Shown piece by piece: positions 24,690 through 38,121 of a DNA stretch of 64,000 nucleotides. How positions within the stretch are numbered: the first letter of the stretch is position 1; the number at the start of each line of letters is the position of its first letter. A program made the position numbers and the translations under genes. Under the pieces are notes generated by a model. The model made no database searches. It saw only the letters and a program-made list of their open reading frames with translations, and was not told the origin of the DNA. The stretch lies in NCBI GenBank assembly GCA_024734555.1, contig JANPWX010000451.1:1944728-2008727 (forward strand), read 5' to 3'. This DNA is from Trochalopteron elliotii (taxonomy: Eukaryota; Chordata; Aves; Passeriformes; Leiothrichidae).

Positions 24690-24905
24690 TCCGTGTGCGC
24701 GTGCATTTTTTACCATGCAGTATTTTGTAAAAAGGGAAGGTGGAAAGTTCAGCCCGTTAGAAAGTGAGTCGATCCCTGTAAAAGCCTGGAACGGTGCGGT
24801 CGTGGCGTGGTGTAAAATCATCACGTGTGAGAGGAGCGCGGTTTGCGAGGTGCTGCCTTTCATCCGAGACCCCGATCTAACTTTTCCCTCCGCTTGTTTG
24901 CGTTA
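24690..24905. promoter_or_regulatory. CpG-enriched patch just inside the NFI intron
   Basis: Starting about 350 bases after the exon, CpG dinucleotides are clearly more frequent than in the surrounding AT-rich DNA (for example GTGTGCGCGTGC near 24691-24703 and GGTGCGGTCGTGGCG near 24793-24807). CACGTG, a perfect E-box, is present near 24822. This could be a small downstream promoter or enhancer; it is too short and weak to call a CpG island without a count. Confidence 0.35.
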
Positions 24906-25440
24906 GAACAGGTTCCCGGGCTGTGCTGACCTGGAGCCATGTGTTACAGATCCCACATAGTCTGGCTCTAGCTGCTTTTGGGCACAATTAAAGTTTCAAT
25001 AAAGTCCCAACGTGCTCCGCAGAACGAGTTAACTAGCATGTCATGGTCAGCCGGGCCAGACAACCTTTGACATCTTGAATCTATAAGAGGTATAGTGAGT
25101 TAGGAGGATGCACAATAGCCCATTGTAGCAGAAGATGCAAGTCCTGTTGCGAGGAAGAGAGTCCTCAAATCATTACTGCCCTCGTTAGCGTGTTGTCCGT
25201 TAGGGATTAATTCGTTAGCAGCGCATTTTTAGTTTTCTGTAATTATTATTCTTGTGGCAAGCGTGAATTCTTCCAGTGAGAGGAAAAGTTTGCTGCCAGG
25301 ACAATGAATGTATTATCCGCTCCTAACTGGACCGTGAACCTCAGCTCATTTCACATAGATATCAGTTAAAAAAGGACTGGCGAGTGGAATTACAAAACAA
25401 GGCATGATCACTTTCATTGTATGATACGCTGAAACAAGTC
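24903..25440. promoter_or_regulatory. Candidate conserved regulatory block with three CGTTAG words at 15-bp spacing
   Basis: This stretch has no simple repeats or recognisable transposon, and keeps CpG-containing words in an otherwise CpG-poor intron, which suggests constraint. CGTTAG occurs at 25183, 25198 and 25213, exactly 15 bp apart. Further GTTAG words lie nearby, for example at 25099. Conservation is inferred from composition only; no alignment was made. Confidence 0.35.
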
Positions 25441-25559
25441 GGGGGCTTTCCCTCCCCCTCACCGCCCTGGACCAATTTTGGTATCATTTGGAAAGTTTAA
25501 GACCTCAGAGGACTTGAAAGACTTTTAAAAGTGAGATCCGGAAGGTTTTTATTCTGCAG

Positions 25560-26480
25560 CTTGGTGGTGGCCATTGTGTATATCATGTGGCTCGTATTTA
25601 AAGGTGTTTGGGCTCGGGGTTTTCTGTTTTGTTTTGTCTAAACTCTTAATTTTTTAAGCGTCTATTAGAGGTTTGCCAGCGGTTGCCAGTGAAATGTAAC
25701 ATGCAGCGTTTGGTTAATGGGAATAGGGAAGGCTAACCACTTTACTTATAGTACTGATTTTCCAATTAGACTTTCTGCCAGGAGAAGTTGGAGGGGGAAG
25801 GGGTATTTGCATGCACATAAACTGTTGATTATTCATGTGACTTTTTTTTTTAGCTTGTTAAACCCCTGTAAATAAGGCTATTGATTTTTACTTATCGTTT
25901 TCAAAGCAAAGTTTTTCAAGTACCTGTTTTAGCCACAAGATTTATATCATGCTGTGATTTTGCCTTATTCCAAGCCATTTGTATATTTTATTACCACTCC
26001 TCTTTTATTGTCTATCGGCTGCTTTTATGATGAGGTACGTCCGTGTTTATTATTTAATAAGTATCTTCAAATGTTACTAGGCAGTTATTAGCACTCTAGA
26101 GAAAGTGTCCAAGGAAGTTTCATTTCAGTCACATCTATTTCACAGATGTTTTAGTGCTGTGAATATAATATGTAAAAATCCTGGAAACATTTAGTATATG
26201 CACTTGCCTAAAAATAAACAGTTTTATAACCACACATGCTGTTGTTTAGATTAAACATTGCAGAAAGTTCTCCTTAAACTTGAACGTCACACAATTTATT
26301 TTCTAACAGAAAAAAAATCACTTAAATAGCCTCTTTTTGTAGAAGTTGTGGTAGATAAGAGACGTTATTTTTAGCAGAAATGAATAATTCAAGATCTTTA
26401 CAATAGATGTGTTAATTGCAAATAATTTTCATACAAAGTTTCAATTATTGATGGAGTAATAAGCAGTTTTTCATACATTA
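25560..26480. promoter_or_regulatory. Candidate non-coding conserved region, AT-rich
   Basis: AT-rich DNA without transposon remnants, containing several homeodomain-like TAAT words and ATTA runs, and no open frame of note. It resembles the conserved non-coding elements that cluster in introns of developmental transcription factor genes. Limits are approximate and the call rests on texture and position only. Confidence 0.25.
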
Positions 26481-26968
26481 TGAATCTAGAACACACAACA
26501 AAAATAGATTCTTTTTTACACCCCCCCAAACCTCATCCCGTTTGCCACATTCTTTTCATCAAAAGTAATCTAGAGAGCAGATTTTAATGTTTTAAAGACA
26601 AATAAAGCTTTGAAAATTACCTCATGCATCGTCTGGCTGCACAAAATCTCAGCTGCACAGTGCTAAACTTCGGTTTGGTACTGCCAGCATACAAAGAGAT
26701 GAGTGAATACCCCTTGCACCCATATGGACTCAGCTGCCAGCACTGGGATATGCAATTTTGCTTTTTAATGAATCGTAAACAATTTGTGTGTCAAGCGAGG
26801 GAGTTTGTTTTCTTTCTGGAGCAGGTTCTAAATCCATTTTAAGCTATAGCTGTGTACTGTACTGGAGCATTATGCCCAAATTTAAAGGTTCTGTGTCACT
26901 GGGATGAAAAGACCTGTTATAATGAAAGAAACGGCTTTATAAAAGGCTGGGTGTAGTAATCTCTCTCT

Positions 26969-26979
26969 CCCTTTCTTTC

Positions 26980-27059
<80 letters not shown>

Positions 27060-27077
27060 TCCCTCTCTCTGTCTCTC
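26969..27077. repeat. (CTTT)n microsatellite with CT-rich flanks
   Basis: About 80 bases of uninterrupted CTTT repeats (26981-27060, about 20 copies) are flanked by imperfect CTTT and CT runs. The strand with T and C is the + strand. A tract this pure is likely to vary in length between individuals. The lysine/glutamate-rich ORF on the opposite strand is a translation of the repeat, not a protein gene. Confidence 0.97.
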
Positions 27078-28051
27078 AACCTCACACTCTCCCTCTTTCA
27101 CCCCAGTCTATAGCATGTTTACAGCCATCTCTGGAGATAATGGAGATTGGTTGATTGCATGATTAGTAAAATGAATGGATTTTAGCATTGGGCAAAGCAG
27201 CTTGCAATTTTGAAAGGTGGCTTTAAAATGCAGAGTTCTAATTTTGACCTTATTTTCTTTCATAGATAATCTTTATTAATGCTCCTTTAATTCATTTTTC
27301 CTCATCACAGCTAGTTTTTCTCCCCAGCCATCTGATGGAATGGCTAATATATTTTATCTTACTTGCCAAAATAGCAAGAGATCAAAGTAAAAGAAAAAAT
27401 GTTATTTCTCTTCCTTGTAGACAGTTGTAAATGTTTCAAACTATTTCGGCAGAAGCCACAGGATTTGTACATTTCAGTAATAATTGCATTTGTCTCCACT
27501 GTTTTAAGGCACTCTCACACCTAATCTACTTTTTTTATGCTTTAATCAAGTAAATGCAGAAACAGTTATTATTCCATATTGTAATGTGACATTTTACCAT
27601 TAAATTCCCCCCAAATGCTGTAAATTTGTGCAAAGAGTTATATTTATTTTAAAAATGCATATATAATAGCAAACAATTTAACCAATATAGAAGCCTGAAG
27701 ATACAAGGGGAATTTGTTGGAAAAATGAGCATTATTTTGTTTTCAATGGCACTTTAAATTTGCTGCTGTCATAGAGACACTAAAGGGTTAGTCATAGAAA
27801 AGTTTCAGTACTCTGTCTTGCATTTGTAACAAATATGTGCAGCTGTGCTACTTTTATAAACATTTATTTCAAGCTGATTATTTTTTTAAAATTATTTGCT
27901 CTAGCGAGCCAGTATGATGTGACCATAATATGTTTAATAAGGGATTGTCTGCAAAATTCCTTTGCACGGGGTTATTGAAATAGATGTGCATCAAAGGTAT
28001 ATACTGGAGGGAAAATCCTCCATGGAAAAACAAAAAGAAAGACCCCAAATT

Positions 28052-28110
28052 GGGCCAAATTCTGCTCAAGGTTTACGCTGCCACCAGCCTGGAGTTGCTG
28101 TGTTGGGAGG
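28052..28110. repeat. Possible ancient interspersed repeat fragment
   Basis: GGGCCAAATTCTGCTCAAGG, then TTACGCTGCCACCAGCCTGG and AGTTGCTG, resembles an old amniote interspersed repeat with a CCAAATTCTG...TTACACTGG...GGAGTAACTCC pattern. A related fragment lies near 38.06 kb. The family name is not certain. Confidence 0.35.
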
Positions 28111-28584
28111 AGCAGAGCAACTCCAGGTTTGCTCACCTGAGTGACTGAGAGCCAACCTGGACCCATAATTTGAGTTACCTCCGTGCAAACAGTTTCAAAC
28201 CCCCAAACTGTTCTCTTTATGAAACATCTGAAGGGAAAAAAAAAGCCTCATTAATAAATAAAAAGCTATTTCAAATGACTCCTTGTATGAGCAAACTGCT
28301 GTTACTGAATGCGACAGTTAGAGCAGATCTTCCAGTCATTTCCAAAATAATTATTTTCCTATTTTTACTATCCCGCTCTCGATCCACAGTTCAGTGTGAA
28401 TGCCTTTATTTTCTGTAGATGTCATGAGTGAAACCAGAATTTATTAAAAATAGTTAGGCTGGACTTAAAATGGTCATTTAGTTACTTTAAAGGTTTTTAA
28501 CTCATCATCATTTTTTCACTGAAGCTTTTGGTGACTACTTTTCTTCCACACCTCTGTGCTCTGTTTTTCATAGGAATAGCTGGA

Positions 28585-29180
28585 ATTGCTCAGGTAATTC
28601 ATGCAATTTAAAAAAAAAAAGGAAATGTCAAAATGTTGCTAGCATTTCCATCAATTAAGAATTAACAGAATGCTTACTATAAATCTCATTGCAAATGAAA
28701 TAAAAATGATGGCGCATCTAATAAATATTTAATTTCATCATATGGAAAGTTAATTGGCACTGCCAAAATACTCAAAAAAGTATTTTTTGTTTAAATCACT
28801 GAGCGCATCTGTACGCACTCTGAGTCCAAGTATATAATGGTAATCCCCACATGCTGTTGAACCATCCATGGCTTTGCTGATTTGTGCTTCTTACTTATGA
28901 TTTACGGTATATCAAAAGGTATACATGTAGTAATAATTATCCTGCTCCTGCCCCTCTAAAAATAACAACGTGTGAACAGTGTAATACTGCAGCATGGATT
29001 TCCTTTGTTTTATACAGTAACTCTTGTATGTTCATACGCTGCTCAGCTGCTGTATAAATATTTTTAATAAAATTATTCCTTCTCTGTAAGCGTTCCTAAA
29101 TTCTCTGTATAGTTTAAACACTTCAGTGCATCATTATATATACTTTATATTGTCTTCATTTCTATATGTGGCCTCGTCTC
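28585..29180. promoter_or_regulatory. Candidate intronic conserved non-coding block
   Basis: Unique AT-rich sequence about 4.3-4.8 kb downstream of the exon. It contains CAGCTG (E-box) near 29045, many TAAT/ATTA words and a TATAAATA word near 29053. No transposon or coding signal. Called from composition and proximity only. Confidence 0.2.
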
Positions 29181-31532
29181 GCTTACAAGTATTTGTCCTA
29201 GTTGTTTTCTACTCTTTTTCCTTCACCTGTCCTGAATATTGCCATGAATGTTTCTAATTTAAATCCAGAGGAGTCAGTGGCTGATTAGAAGACAGGAAAT
29301 TGGAGGATTAAACTGTCTGGTTGAACTTCCTTTACTTATCAGTACTGTGTAACTCACACTGGATTATAAACTCATTGGGACAATTTCTGTAGTGTATCAG
29401 TACTCCTGTTTTCTTAGTCTTTATTTTCCTGGAGAAAATGGGGAAAATGGGCAATTTGCAGCTAAAATCCAATGCTTTTTAATAACACTGAAGCACTGGA
29501 AGTTTAAATTAAATTTGTACAAATGTCTTCAGGTATGAGAATTCATTCAATTTTATGTCACACAGGTCTATAATATAGATTTTAAATTCAGTATGTAAAC
29601 AGCCAAGCAACAGATACTTTTGGAGAGGGAAATGACATCATTTTAGTAAGAGGAGAATGCGCCATGTTAACCCTTGTTCAACCCTCTTCCCCTCAGAAAC
29701 TTTCACATCTGTTGTGACATGACTGTGTAGCTGTGGGACAGTCTGAGGAAAGCCTGGAGAGAAAAGCCTGTTTATACAAAAAAACTTTGTCTGGGCTCCC
29801 AGTGCTGCCCACCGAGCCAGGAGCTGGAGATGTGACCTCCTCGCTCGGCGTTTGCCGGGAGGAGGACATTGTGTAGGTATCTGTGTCACCGGGAGGAAGG
29901 GCACAGCTTTGTACCCTTAAGGGCCAGCTCATTCTTGCTGGTGATCCCCATGACTGATTTCCAGACCTCATCATGTCCCTGGTTGTGAAATCATTGTGAT
30001 AGCTGGGAAAGCCAGTAACAGCAGGGTCTGGAGGGTCTGTGCTGTGAAGGATGAACAGGAGGACTTCCAAGCTCAGTCCGTGCTGTACCTGAGGTGTCTC
30101 TGGGCTACCATTCACCATCATTTAATTTTACACACCTGACTGAGATCAGAAGGTGTCAAAACTGTGTTTAAAACCAGAAAAGACAGACACTGCCTGAAAG
30201 GTCTAACATCTCAATTTGAACCTGGGGGCTGCCAGGCTAATCATGTACTCCACTTTAAATACCAGGACTGGATCTTTAAACGTACCGGGATGCTTGTGAT
30301 GGTTTCTGGCAGTCTGGCCTTTATACTTTTGGCAAGTCCCTCACTATACTGGGAGTATAGTGGAAATGGAGATGGAAATAAAAGAATATTCTGAAACTTT
30401 TTGCTGCAAAGGTCCCTGTAGTTTCTGTGCAAACAATCTGAAACTTTTTACAAACGAGGAAATAGATATTTTCTTTCCTTAACTTCATATGAGAGAAAAA
30501 AGGTAACATTTCTGGTTTATTAAAATGTTTCCGTGCTTTAATCCCAGAGTGAAAAGAATCTCACTGTGCTGCTTGAAGCATCCTCTCCCTCAGATGTGGT
30601 CACTCACACTGGTTAATATTTAAAGATTATTTTAGGATGAATAGAGTTGTTTCTTCACTGACATTTGAAGACACATATTCTGGTTCATAACAGCATGGTT
30701 TGGACTGATAATATCTTTGTTATTTCCATGAGTGTCACTAGGAACCTCTTTCACAAGTGCTGCAGGTAATAATTACAGAGCTTGTTTCAAGTGCTCGAAC
30801 TATTTGAACGTGTTCAAAGACACTTTGCGCGTGGAATACTCTCATACTCTATCCACCCACAAAAAGCAGAGGCCCTGCCATACTCCCAAAAAATTCAACT
30901 GATTTTGGAGCAGGAGAAGCCAGTCTGGGTAAGGATCAGGTGCTGCACAAACCTGCAGTAGCTCTTTTACACAAAGGTTTTAGCCCTTACACTCACCACA
31001 ATGTAGATCTCTGGATCTATTTTCCATAGAGGAGATTAATGAAGAGCAATTCTCAGTAAGATAAAAATCATTAGAACAGATTAAATAGATGTGTTGACTA
31101 GTGGAGTGAGATTCAAAATATTTTGCCTGTATAAGCGTATCTGTTGTTCTTTGGTGGTTTGGTTTTTTTTTTCAGAGGCTGTGAAACACAAAGTTAGCAA
31201 TACAAGTAGGGATGGGTGGAAGTGTTGGATAGTACAGATGGCAATATAAGCTTGTAGGCTCTTACTACCCATAATTGCAGTGCCCTTGCTTTCAAAGGAG
31301 TGCAGGTTGCCCTTGATGTACGCAAACAGCCATATTAATTTCACAACCCAATTGGAGTCGCACACACGGATTGAGGTTGTCAATAGGAGCAGAGTGGAAA
31401 TTAAGAGCACAAACAGTGCTCTCAAATAGGCCTTTCTGCTTTAAACACGACTAACTCAAAAGACACAGGGTGTACATGGTCACTGACAGAGTATTTCCAT
31501 AACTGAGAGTCCGTGAGTAAATTAGAGGGGAG

Positions 31533-31578
31533 TTTTTCTGGTTTTTTTTTGTTTTTTTTTTTGTTTTTTTTTTTTTTT
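31533..31578. repeat. T-rich tract with regular G interruptions
   Basis: Runs of about 9, 11 and 15 T separated by single G residues; a simple low-complexity tract. Confidence 0.9.
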
Positions 31579-34490
31579 AAATTCAGAATTCAATTAGTCT
31601 GAACCTGATTCCACATGGAAATATACTGGTAAAGAAAATGGAAAGTAGAGCATGTCTTATTGGTTTATGTCAAGGGAATATAAAGACTATTCCAAAGTGA
31701 CCCAAGTTAACCTTTTCTGTTCAATAAGAAAAGAAAAAATCTGCCTCATTTGATCAGTCAATATTTATATTTACTTTCAGGAGCAAATAGAGACAACATG
31801 CATGTGCACTTCTCTTTGCCAGGATTTTTACTAGAAATTTTCTTTTGTGATTTTATTTGAAAGAGTGTGTTAAGAAGAATGGGTTAAATGGATTATTTAG
31901 GGCAGTGACTGAAAGGTGAATCACCAGGGTTTTACAAGAGCACAAACAGGACGAGTTTTCAAGGATTATAAGCAAACACAAGCAAAACTCAATTTTACTC
32001 ATGATCTGCTGCTAATGAGGACTTACAGTTTAGACAAATTAGAACTTGTTGCTTCCTCTCCTTTTACCTTGGTTTCTGAAGGAAATCAGCTCTCTGTCTG
32101 CCATGTGCATGGAATGAAATTTACATAAGATAATACACACAAGGACTTGCCTCTTGTTCAAAAATCAATTAATAATGCTCAAACAATTTTAAAGAAAATA
32201 GTAACTTCTTTTACAAATTATATCTGTCTCACCTTTTTCATTATGGAGAAATGTAGAGTTGTTGAAATTTGCTGTTTTTCTATGGGCACCCATTTTTTTT
32301 TTCTTCATGAAGTTTTCTAAGTTTTCCACAGACAAATGGGAGAAATACCTTCCAGGGAAGTATGAGGGTGTGTAGGAAGAGGACAGAGGCTTATAATGGT
32401 GGGAAACCCTTGCTGAAGGCCTGGCTCCTAGCAAGCAATGGCTTTGGTAATTTCTAACATAAATTTGCGTCAATAGCTGAAAGTGCAAAGAAAAGAGGGA
32501 AAAGGATGGATCAAAGAGTGGGTGCTCAGTACCAGCACTGTAAAGGAGATTGAAGGGAGGGCAGGCTGTGATCTGAGAATGTTTTCTAGCATAAGGAAGA
32601 GCTGTGGCCAAGAGATCACACCTGAGCAGAGGAAGTGAACCACAGGATGGGGTTTTTTCTCCTTTTCCACTCATTCTTTGAAGTTGTTTCTTTTCCATTA
32701 CTTAAAATCCCATTCAGTAACACATGGGATACCAACTGCTCAGGTCCTCCAGTACCCAGACCACTGCACAGACAACTTTGTGGTTTATTTCCCTCTCTTT
32801 GGATGCAGAGGCAGGCTTTGAATTGCAGAGCAGTTCCTCATTTGCCCAAACTCTTCTGCACTGAGGCAACTCCATAGCAGGAAGCCAAAGAACCACAGGA
32901 CAGCAGCAGTTGCTGAATGAAGCAAGGCTCTGTGCCAGCTCCACGAGATGTCCCCCATGACCAGCAGTGCAAGCACTTCTGATTGCATCTGCTCAGTTCC
33001 AGAATTTCAGGGAATGTTTTAGGGAATTTTGCTGTAAACTCTGTCCTGTGGTAACTGAGAAAAGGAAAACAAGGAGGGGGGGTAAAATGTGAAGACCAGG
33101 CTGACAATGCACCCCTGTGGCACAGGGGTTCAGATAAGTCTGATACTCCACTGGTCATGTCCCACAGGCCTGCATCCTAGTGTCTCCCACCTGCAGCTTG
33201 AAAAAGTGTGGTTTCACAGCTCCTTAACCTCTCCCTCCTGGAACCAGCTGTCCTCATCTCTGAATGGTGCCGTCCACCTTTCTCTGACCTGCCCCAGTTT
33301 TTGAATCTACTCCTTGATCATGGAATGATACTGCATAAACCCCAAGATCTTTGCACTGGCAAAATGCAGAGACAAGGAAGAGCATAAAACCCTAATGAAA
33401 AAAAAGTTTTAGCTAGCCAAAAAGTTAGTTATTGTCTGCCTAAGAACAGAGAGATAGATGGGCTGGGGACTTTTATTTTCCCTTGCAACAGGCTAAGGGG
33501 CTGGAGCCAAAACACATGGAAGTTGTACCCTGAAAAGCAGTGCGAGACAAGGCCTTCTGGAATATGAGAAATACAGACTGCTAAGGGTGGAACAGCAGAG
33601 CTGCAGAGTTTTGAGGATGGTGACAATTTCAATATGATGCAAACATCTGTTCATGTACTCTGGATTGAAATAATCAAACACCTGCACTCTCATGTACGTG
33701 TTCGTGGCTGCAGATTCCTTTGTTCTAACGAGTTTTCTGGGTGCACACTCTGGGACAGGTGTGCATGAGTTTGGTGTGGAATTTTTTGTATGCTGTAGGT
33801 GTTTGCACCTGCAAAATGTAGGTGTCTGCTTTAAATGTGTGTTCTCACAAGCAGATGTGCAACATGTTTCCCTTGGTTTCTGTACAGGTCTGACAAAACT
33901 ATCAATTTAATTCCTTTATGTCTCATTCTCCCCTTGTTTGGAGTAGAATAAAAATCTTACTTCAGAAAGGGCATTACATGGTAATTAATGGGTCTTCAAA
34001 ATTATCTGCAGATGCTATAATTGAAGAACCTGCTTTTTTTAAAAATAAAAGTTATTCTTGAATATAAGGGTTTGCAGAACTAGGGAACTAAAGGCAGGAA
34101 AGACTGTGAGTCTTTCCATCTCCCAGCAGTCTGTTTTTTACTGTTTATTTATTGCTGACTTTTATTTTGCCTTTAAGCCAAACACTATGGGTTACTCATA
34201 TAGCATATGCTTCTTCACTCTGCACACAAGTAAAAGCAGTGATCTCCAAATCAAGATAATATTTTAATAAATCTTGACTGAGGATGCCTGAAGTGGTACG
34301 AATGCTCACACTGTGTAAAGCTCAGGCATCTCCATGCATGCCACTGTTTCATATTAAGTAGGAGTTTGGTAAATTGGGTGGATTACTGGGATTTCATTAA
34401 AAATTAAATGTACAATTATTTAGATGAATTTTTCACATATGCTTGTGGGCAAACAATTTTTGATTAGTTGTTGACATATAGTACACACAG

Positions 34491-34511
34491 TGCGTGTGTG
34501 TGTGCGTGTGC
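34491..34511. repeat. (GT)n dinucleotide repeat, interrupted
   Basis: GTGTGTGTGTG with GC interruptions, followed by ATGTATAT-type alternating purine-pyrimidine sequence. Confidence 0.85.
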
Positions 34512-37500
34512 ACATGTATATTTACATGCACGATATATAAATAAAATACAGACAGTAATGCAGTGTTAGGAAAGTCCACTGGTAGTCATTAATTTGACAA
34601 GACTTGTATAGGATGGGAAGAATGATCTTCCTCAGACTGAAAAACTGTTTTCACTACATCACAATAAGTCATTTATCCAACAAGCAGTGTAAGAGCTCAG
34701 GACAAAGCACAGCTCACCTCAGCTCATTTTACCTATCTCTTTGTAGAAGTTCCTCTTCCAAGTGATGCCATGGAAGAAAAACTGTGTAATGCCTGTTACT
34801 GGCCTGGGGTTGCAGGATTTGCATCAGTGGAAGGAACTCTCTCGGTTAATTTTAATTAGAAATCAGGTGGTAAAGCTGGGGAAAGGATTTGTAAAGATGT
34901 GAAGTGTCTGAAGAGGAGTGGCTTGAATAACACTGTATTAGTCATGAGGGGAGGAAGGAAGAATGTTGTCGTGATTTGAAAGTAACATTGTTCAGTAAAC
35001 GAATATGTGTGAAGCACTTGCTAAACTAAATTAGTTTCGAGGTTTGGTGCACATTTGTGTAACTCTGTTCATTGAAGCTTTGAATGATTGTGAAGGAGAA
35101 AACAGAAATTCATTTATTAAGTAAAAAAATGCTCAAATTCTCTTCTGGTGGTGTTTATTTGCAGTGATTCAGCTGCAATTTTTCGTATTTCAGACAGAAT
35201 CATTAATTGGCACAAATAAATAGACACAAGTGTAATACAGTGTAAGTCTCCAAATTTTATTTTGAGGTGCCAGTGTAACAAAGACTTTACTTTCTCTCAC
35301 ACAAACAGAAGTTGTATAGAAGTTTTAGGACCCTCTGCTCCTAATTTTTCTAAAGAAACTATTCTTCAATAGATGACCTTTTTCTAATGCATAGATTCAT
35401 TATGCAAGAAGCGTAAATCTTGTGGTCCGAGGGTCCTCTGTAGAATATAATTGAATAATTGTAGCCATATACTTCATATTGTACTGTCTTGTGATTAATT
35501 TTTCTAAGAGTTGGTGCTCCGACCTCTTCGTGGGGAGGGGGGACAGTGTCTGCACTCTCAGGTCACATTCTCACCTCCTTTTATTGCACCCCTGACACTC
35601 ACCCATCTACCCGGGATCTTTACCTTTGTGCCACTACACTTGTTGCTGTCTTACTCAGTTAAGAAGTACAAATAGCCCCAGCATTGCCAGCTGCAGTCCC
35701 AGGCTGGATCATTACTCCAGATTTGAGGTTAATCAACTGCAAATTCCATTAGCTTCATACAGAGTGAAAATAAAGAACAGACGGTCTCGCATGTGAGCCA
35801 GAAGTCAGGTGCAGCACAATACGGCCAGCCTTCAGGTAGAGGGATTTTTTCCCTTTGGCCAACACCTCTGAGATCAGACCAAAGAAGCAGATCAAAAAAG
35901 ATTTTCATGCAAGTTTTATAGACCCATTTTTTTTTCCTCTTCCCTTTTCTCTCCATTTCCAATTGCAAACGTTAGTTTTCCACTTGATTCTGGTGGCATT
36001 TTTACCCTTTTTTCTGCTAAACACTATGGAAGGTTGTTGTTAAGAGTTATATTCTCAGGCACCTTATGTTTTTTGCTACTTGTTGACTGTGTGACTTCTT
36101 TTATTGCTCGAGGAAGCGCTGGGTGAAGTTTGGCAGGGATAGGGGGGCAGTTCACTGTTGAAGACCCATTTACTGAGATTCAAGTGCTGACAAGTACACG
36201 CACCTTGTGAGCTCTGCCAGGGATTTTCAATAGGATTCACAATATCAAAGCTGGACACACAGGAGAGCAGAGGCAGAAACCAGGCCTAGACGCTTCCCTG
36301 CTGCTTTTACTCCTAGCACTGTCTCCCCCCACTTCCCTGAGATAGTGAGTTTGTTTGCCATTGGTGGCTTTCTCATGAGTCCATTTAAAATGTTTAACTA
36401 CTTCTTTCTGCATGTGCTACAAGGGTCAGTACTTATAGAAAATTTTAAAAAAATAATCTGCAGTTGAATGCAAAAATGCCTTTGATAATGTGAATGTTCT
36501 AAAGCAAAAGCTTTCCCATCGAGCAGAAAGAATGGCAGGAAAGTCAGGTCTGTGGGCAGAAGTCGAGGTGCTGCTGCAGTCAGAGTGCTCTGCACTTTCC
36601 GGGCTGAATTCTCAAAATGTACATTAGCACAGTGATTGCCAAACAAAGTGAATTTTGTGTGCTTTGGTTTTTCTGTGCGTCTCTCTCTCTTTGCACAGTT
36701 TTGATGGGGAAGAGAGGTGCCTCTGTGTATATGTGTGTATGTCTCCCTATATACATATGTTAGATTATCACTGGCACACCACTACAAAAGGTTAGGGAAA
36801 ATATTGCTGCCAACAGAACTAAAGATTAAACAATCCAATCTCTGGGAACTGTAAACTAACAATCACTATCACAAACGGGCCCTTTCTAATCATAGTTTGT
36901 GGTGGAATGAAAGATGCAATTGTCTGGAATTGATGAATATGGGATCCATGCTGGCTTCAGGGTCAAAGGTGACTTCATGCAAAGGTCCCTTTCTCTCTGG
37001 CACTGCTGCCTTTGTATAGCATAGCTTGGCAGCTATCTCTTTGCACTTCGGCTACCTGCCAATGCAGCTGGTACTGTGCAACTGTCTGGTACAGACTACA
37101 AAGCATCACTCAGCAACCAGCAGCTCCGCATGGGGCCCCTTTTCTAGGATGACAAAGAAAGATGGGCTATACATTCTGCCATCTATGCCCATTAAAAAGA
37201 CTCTTAAATTGCATTACTACAAGTTATTGTTAATTATGTAGTAGTCACTGGATCTGTATGATCCTTTGAGGGCTTGATAATCTTTACTGTATGCTGGCAG
37301 TGTGAGTAATCGAGAGGGAAAAATCAGTATTTTGTTGTGTAAAAAGTAAGTACTTATGTAGTGAGTTGTTTGTGTGTAGTCATATGAATGAAACCTTCAC
37401 TTGGACAGGTTTCTGGCATATGCAGAAACAAAACTGATTCAAGTAGACAAATTACTTGTGAAGTTGTGTCCTTATAGTTTCAATATTCATGTTGCAGTTA

Positions 37501-38062
37501 GGCTTGGGAAGTGCTTTTGTTGGTAAGCTTTTATCCTGAAAGCTTGCTGGTTGTTAAAATGTGCCTTGAGCAGAAACGGAGATGGAAGAAAACAAAGTTC
37601 CTGGGTACATTAGAATAAACAATTTCAGTTTAGAAATCATAAAACTAAGCAGTGTTTAGAGGAGGGGATTCTGACAATGGAAGTGGCATCACTGTCAGAT
37701 GGATAGGACACTGCATGTCCTGAATACTTTTTGCCTCAGTACTGCATTTTCTTCCTGTTCTTAAGAAACTGTTTGTAGTGTAGCCAACAAAAGGAAAACA
37801 TTTGCTCCCTCTAAAGCTGAGGTCCTGGTTGTCTCCTGAGGAATGACTGAGCTACTTCTGTCCTTCAGTCCAGGCATAATGAATTGCATTGGAACTAAAT
37901 CTGCAGGCCTGATTCCAATGGGTATTTTCCAACTCCTGTAAGTTCATCAGTGTTAATATAAAACTGGAATTGCTAATCCAGGCAAGCGAGATTGGATTCA
38001 CCTTCAGTAGGATGTATAGATGACTTTCTCCATAGATCCAAGTTATTTCAACTTAAGTATCT

Positions 38063-38121
38063 TGAGCCAAATGCCCCTGTCAGCTGGCACAACTCCCCTG
38101 AGGTTAATGGAGATGTACCAG
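38063..38121. repeat. Possible ancient interspersed repeat fragment
   Basis: AGCCAAATGCCCCTGTCAGC, then TGGCACAACTCCCCTGAGGT and TAATGGAGATGTACC, fits the same old repeat pattern (CCAAAT..., CTGG.ACAACTCC, TCAATGGAG.T..ACC) as the fragment near 28.05 kb. Age and family are inferred from the motif order. Confidence 0.35.

Noticed and set aside
26882..27085. Lysine/glutamate/arginine-repeat ORF
   Set aside because: Translation of the CTTT microsatellite on the opposite strand.
32189..32698. 169-codon ORF on the minus strand
   Set aside because: No recognisable domain; includes translated homopolymer (poly-lysine), and overlaps other chance frames.
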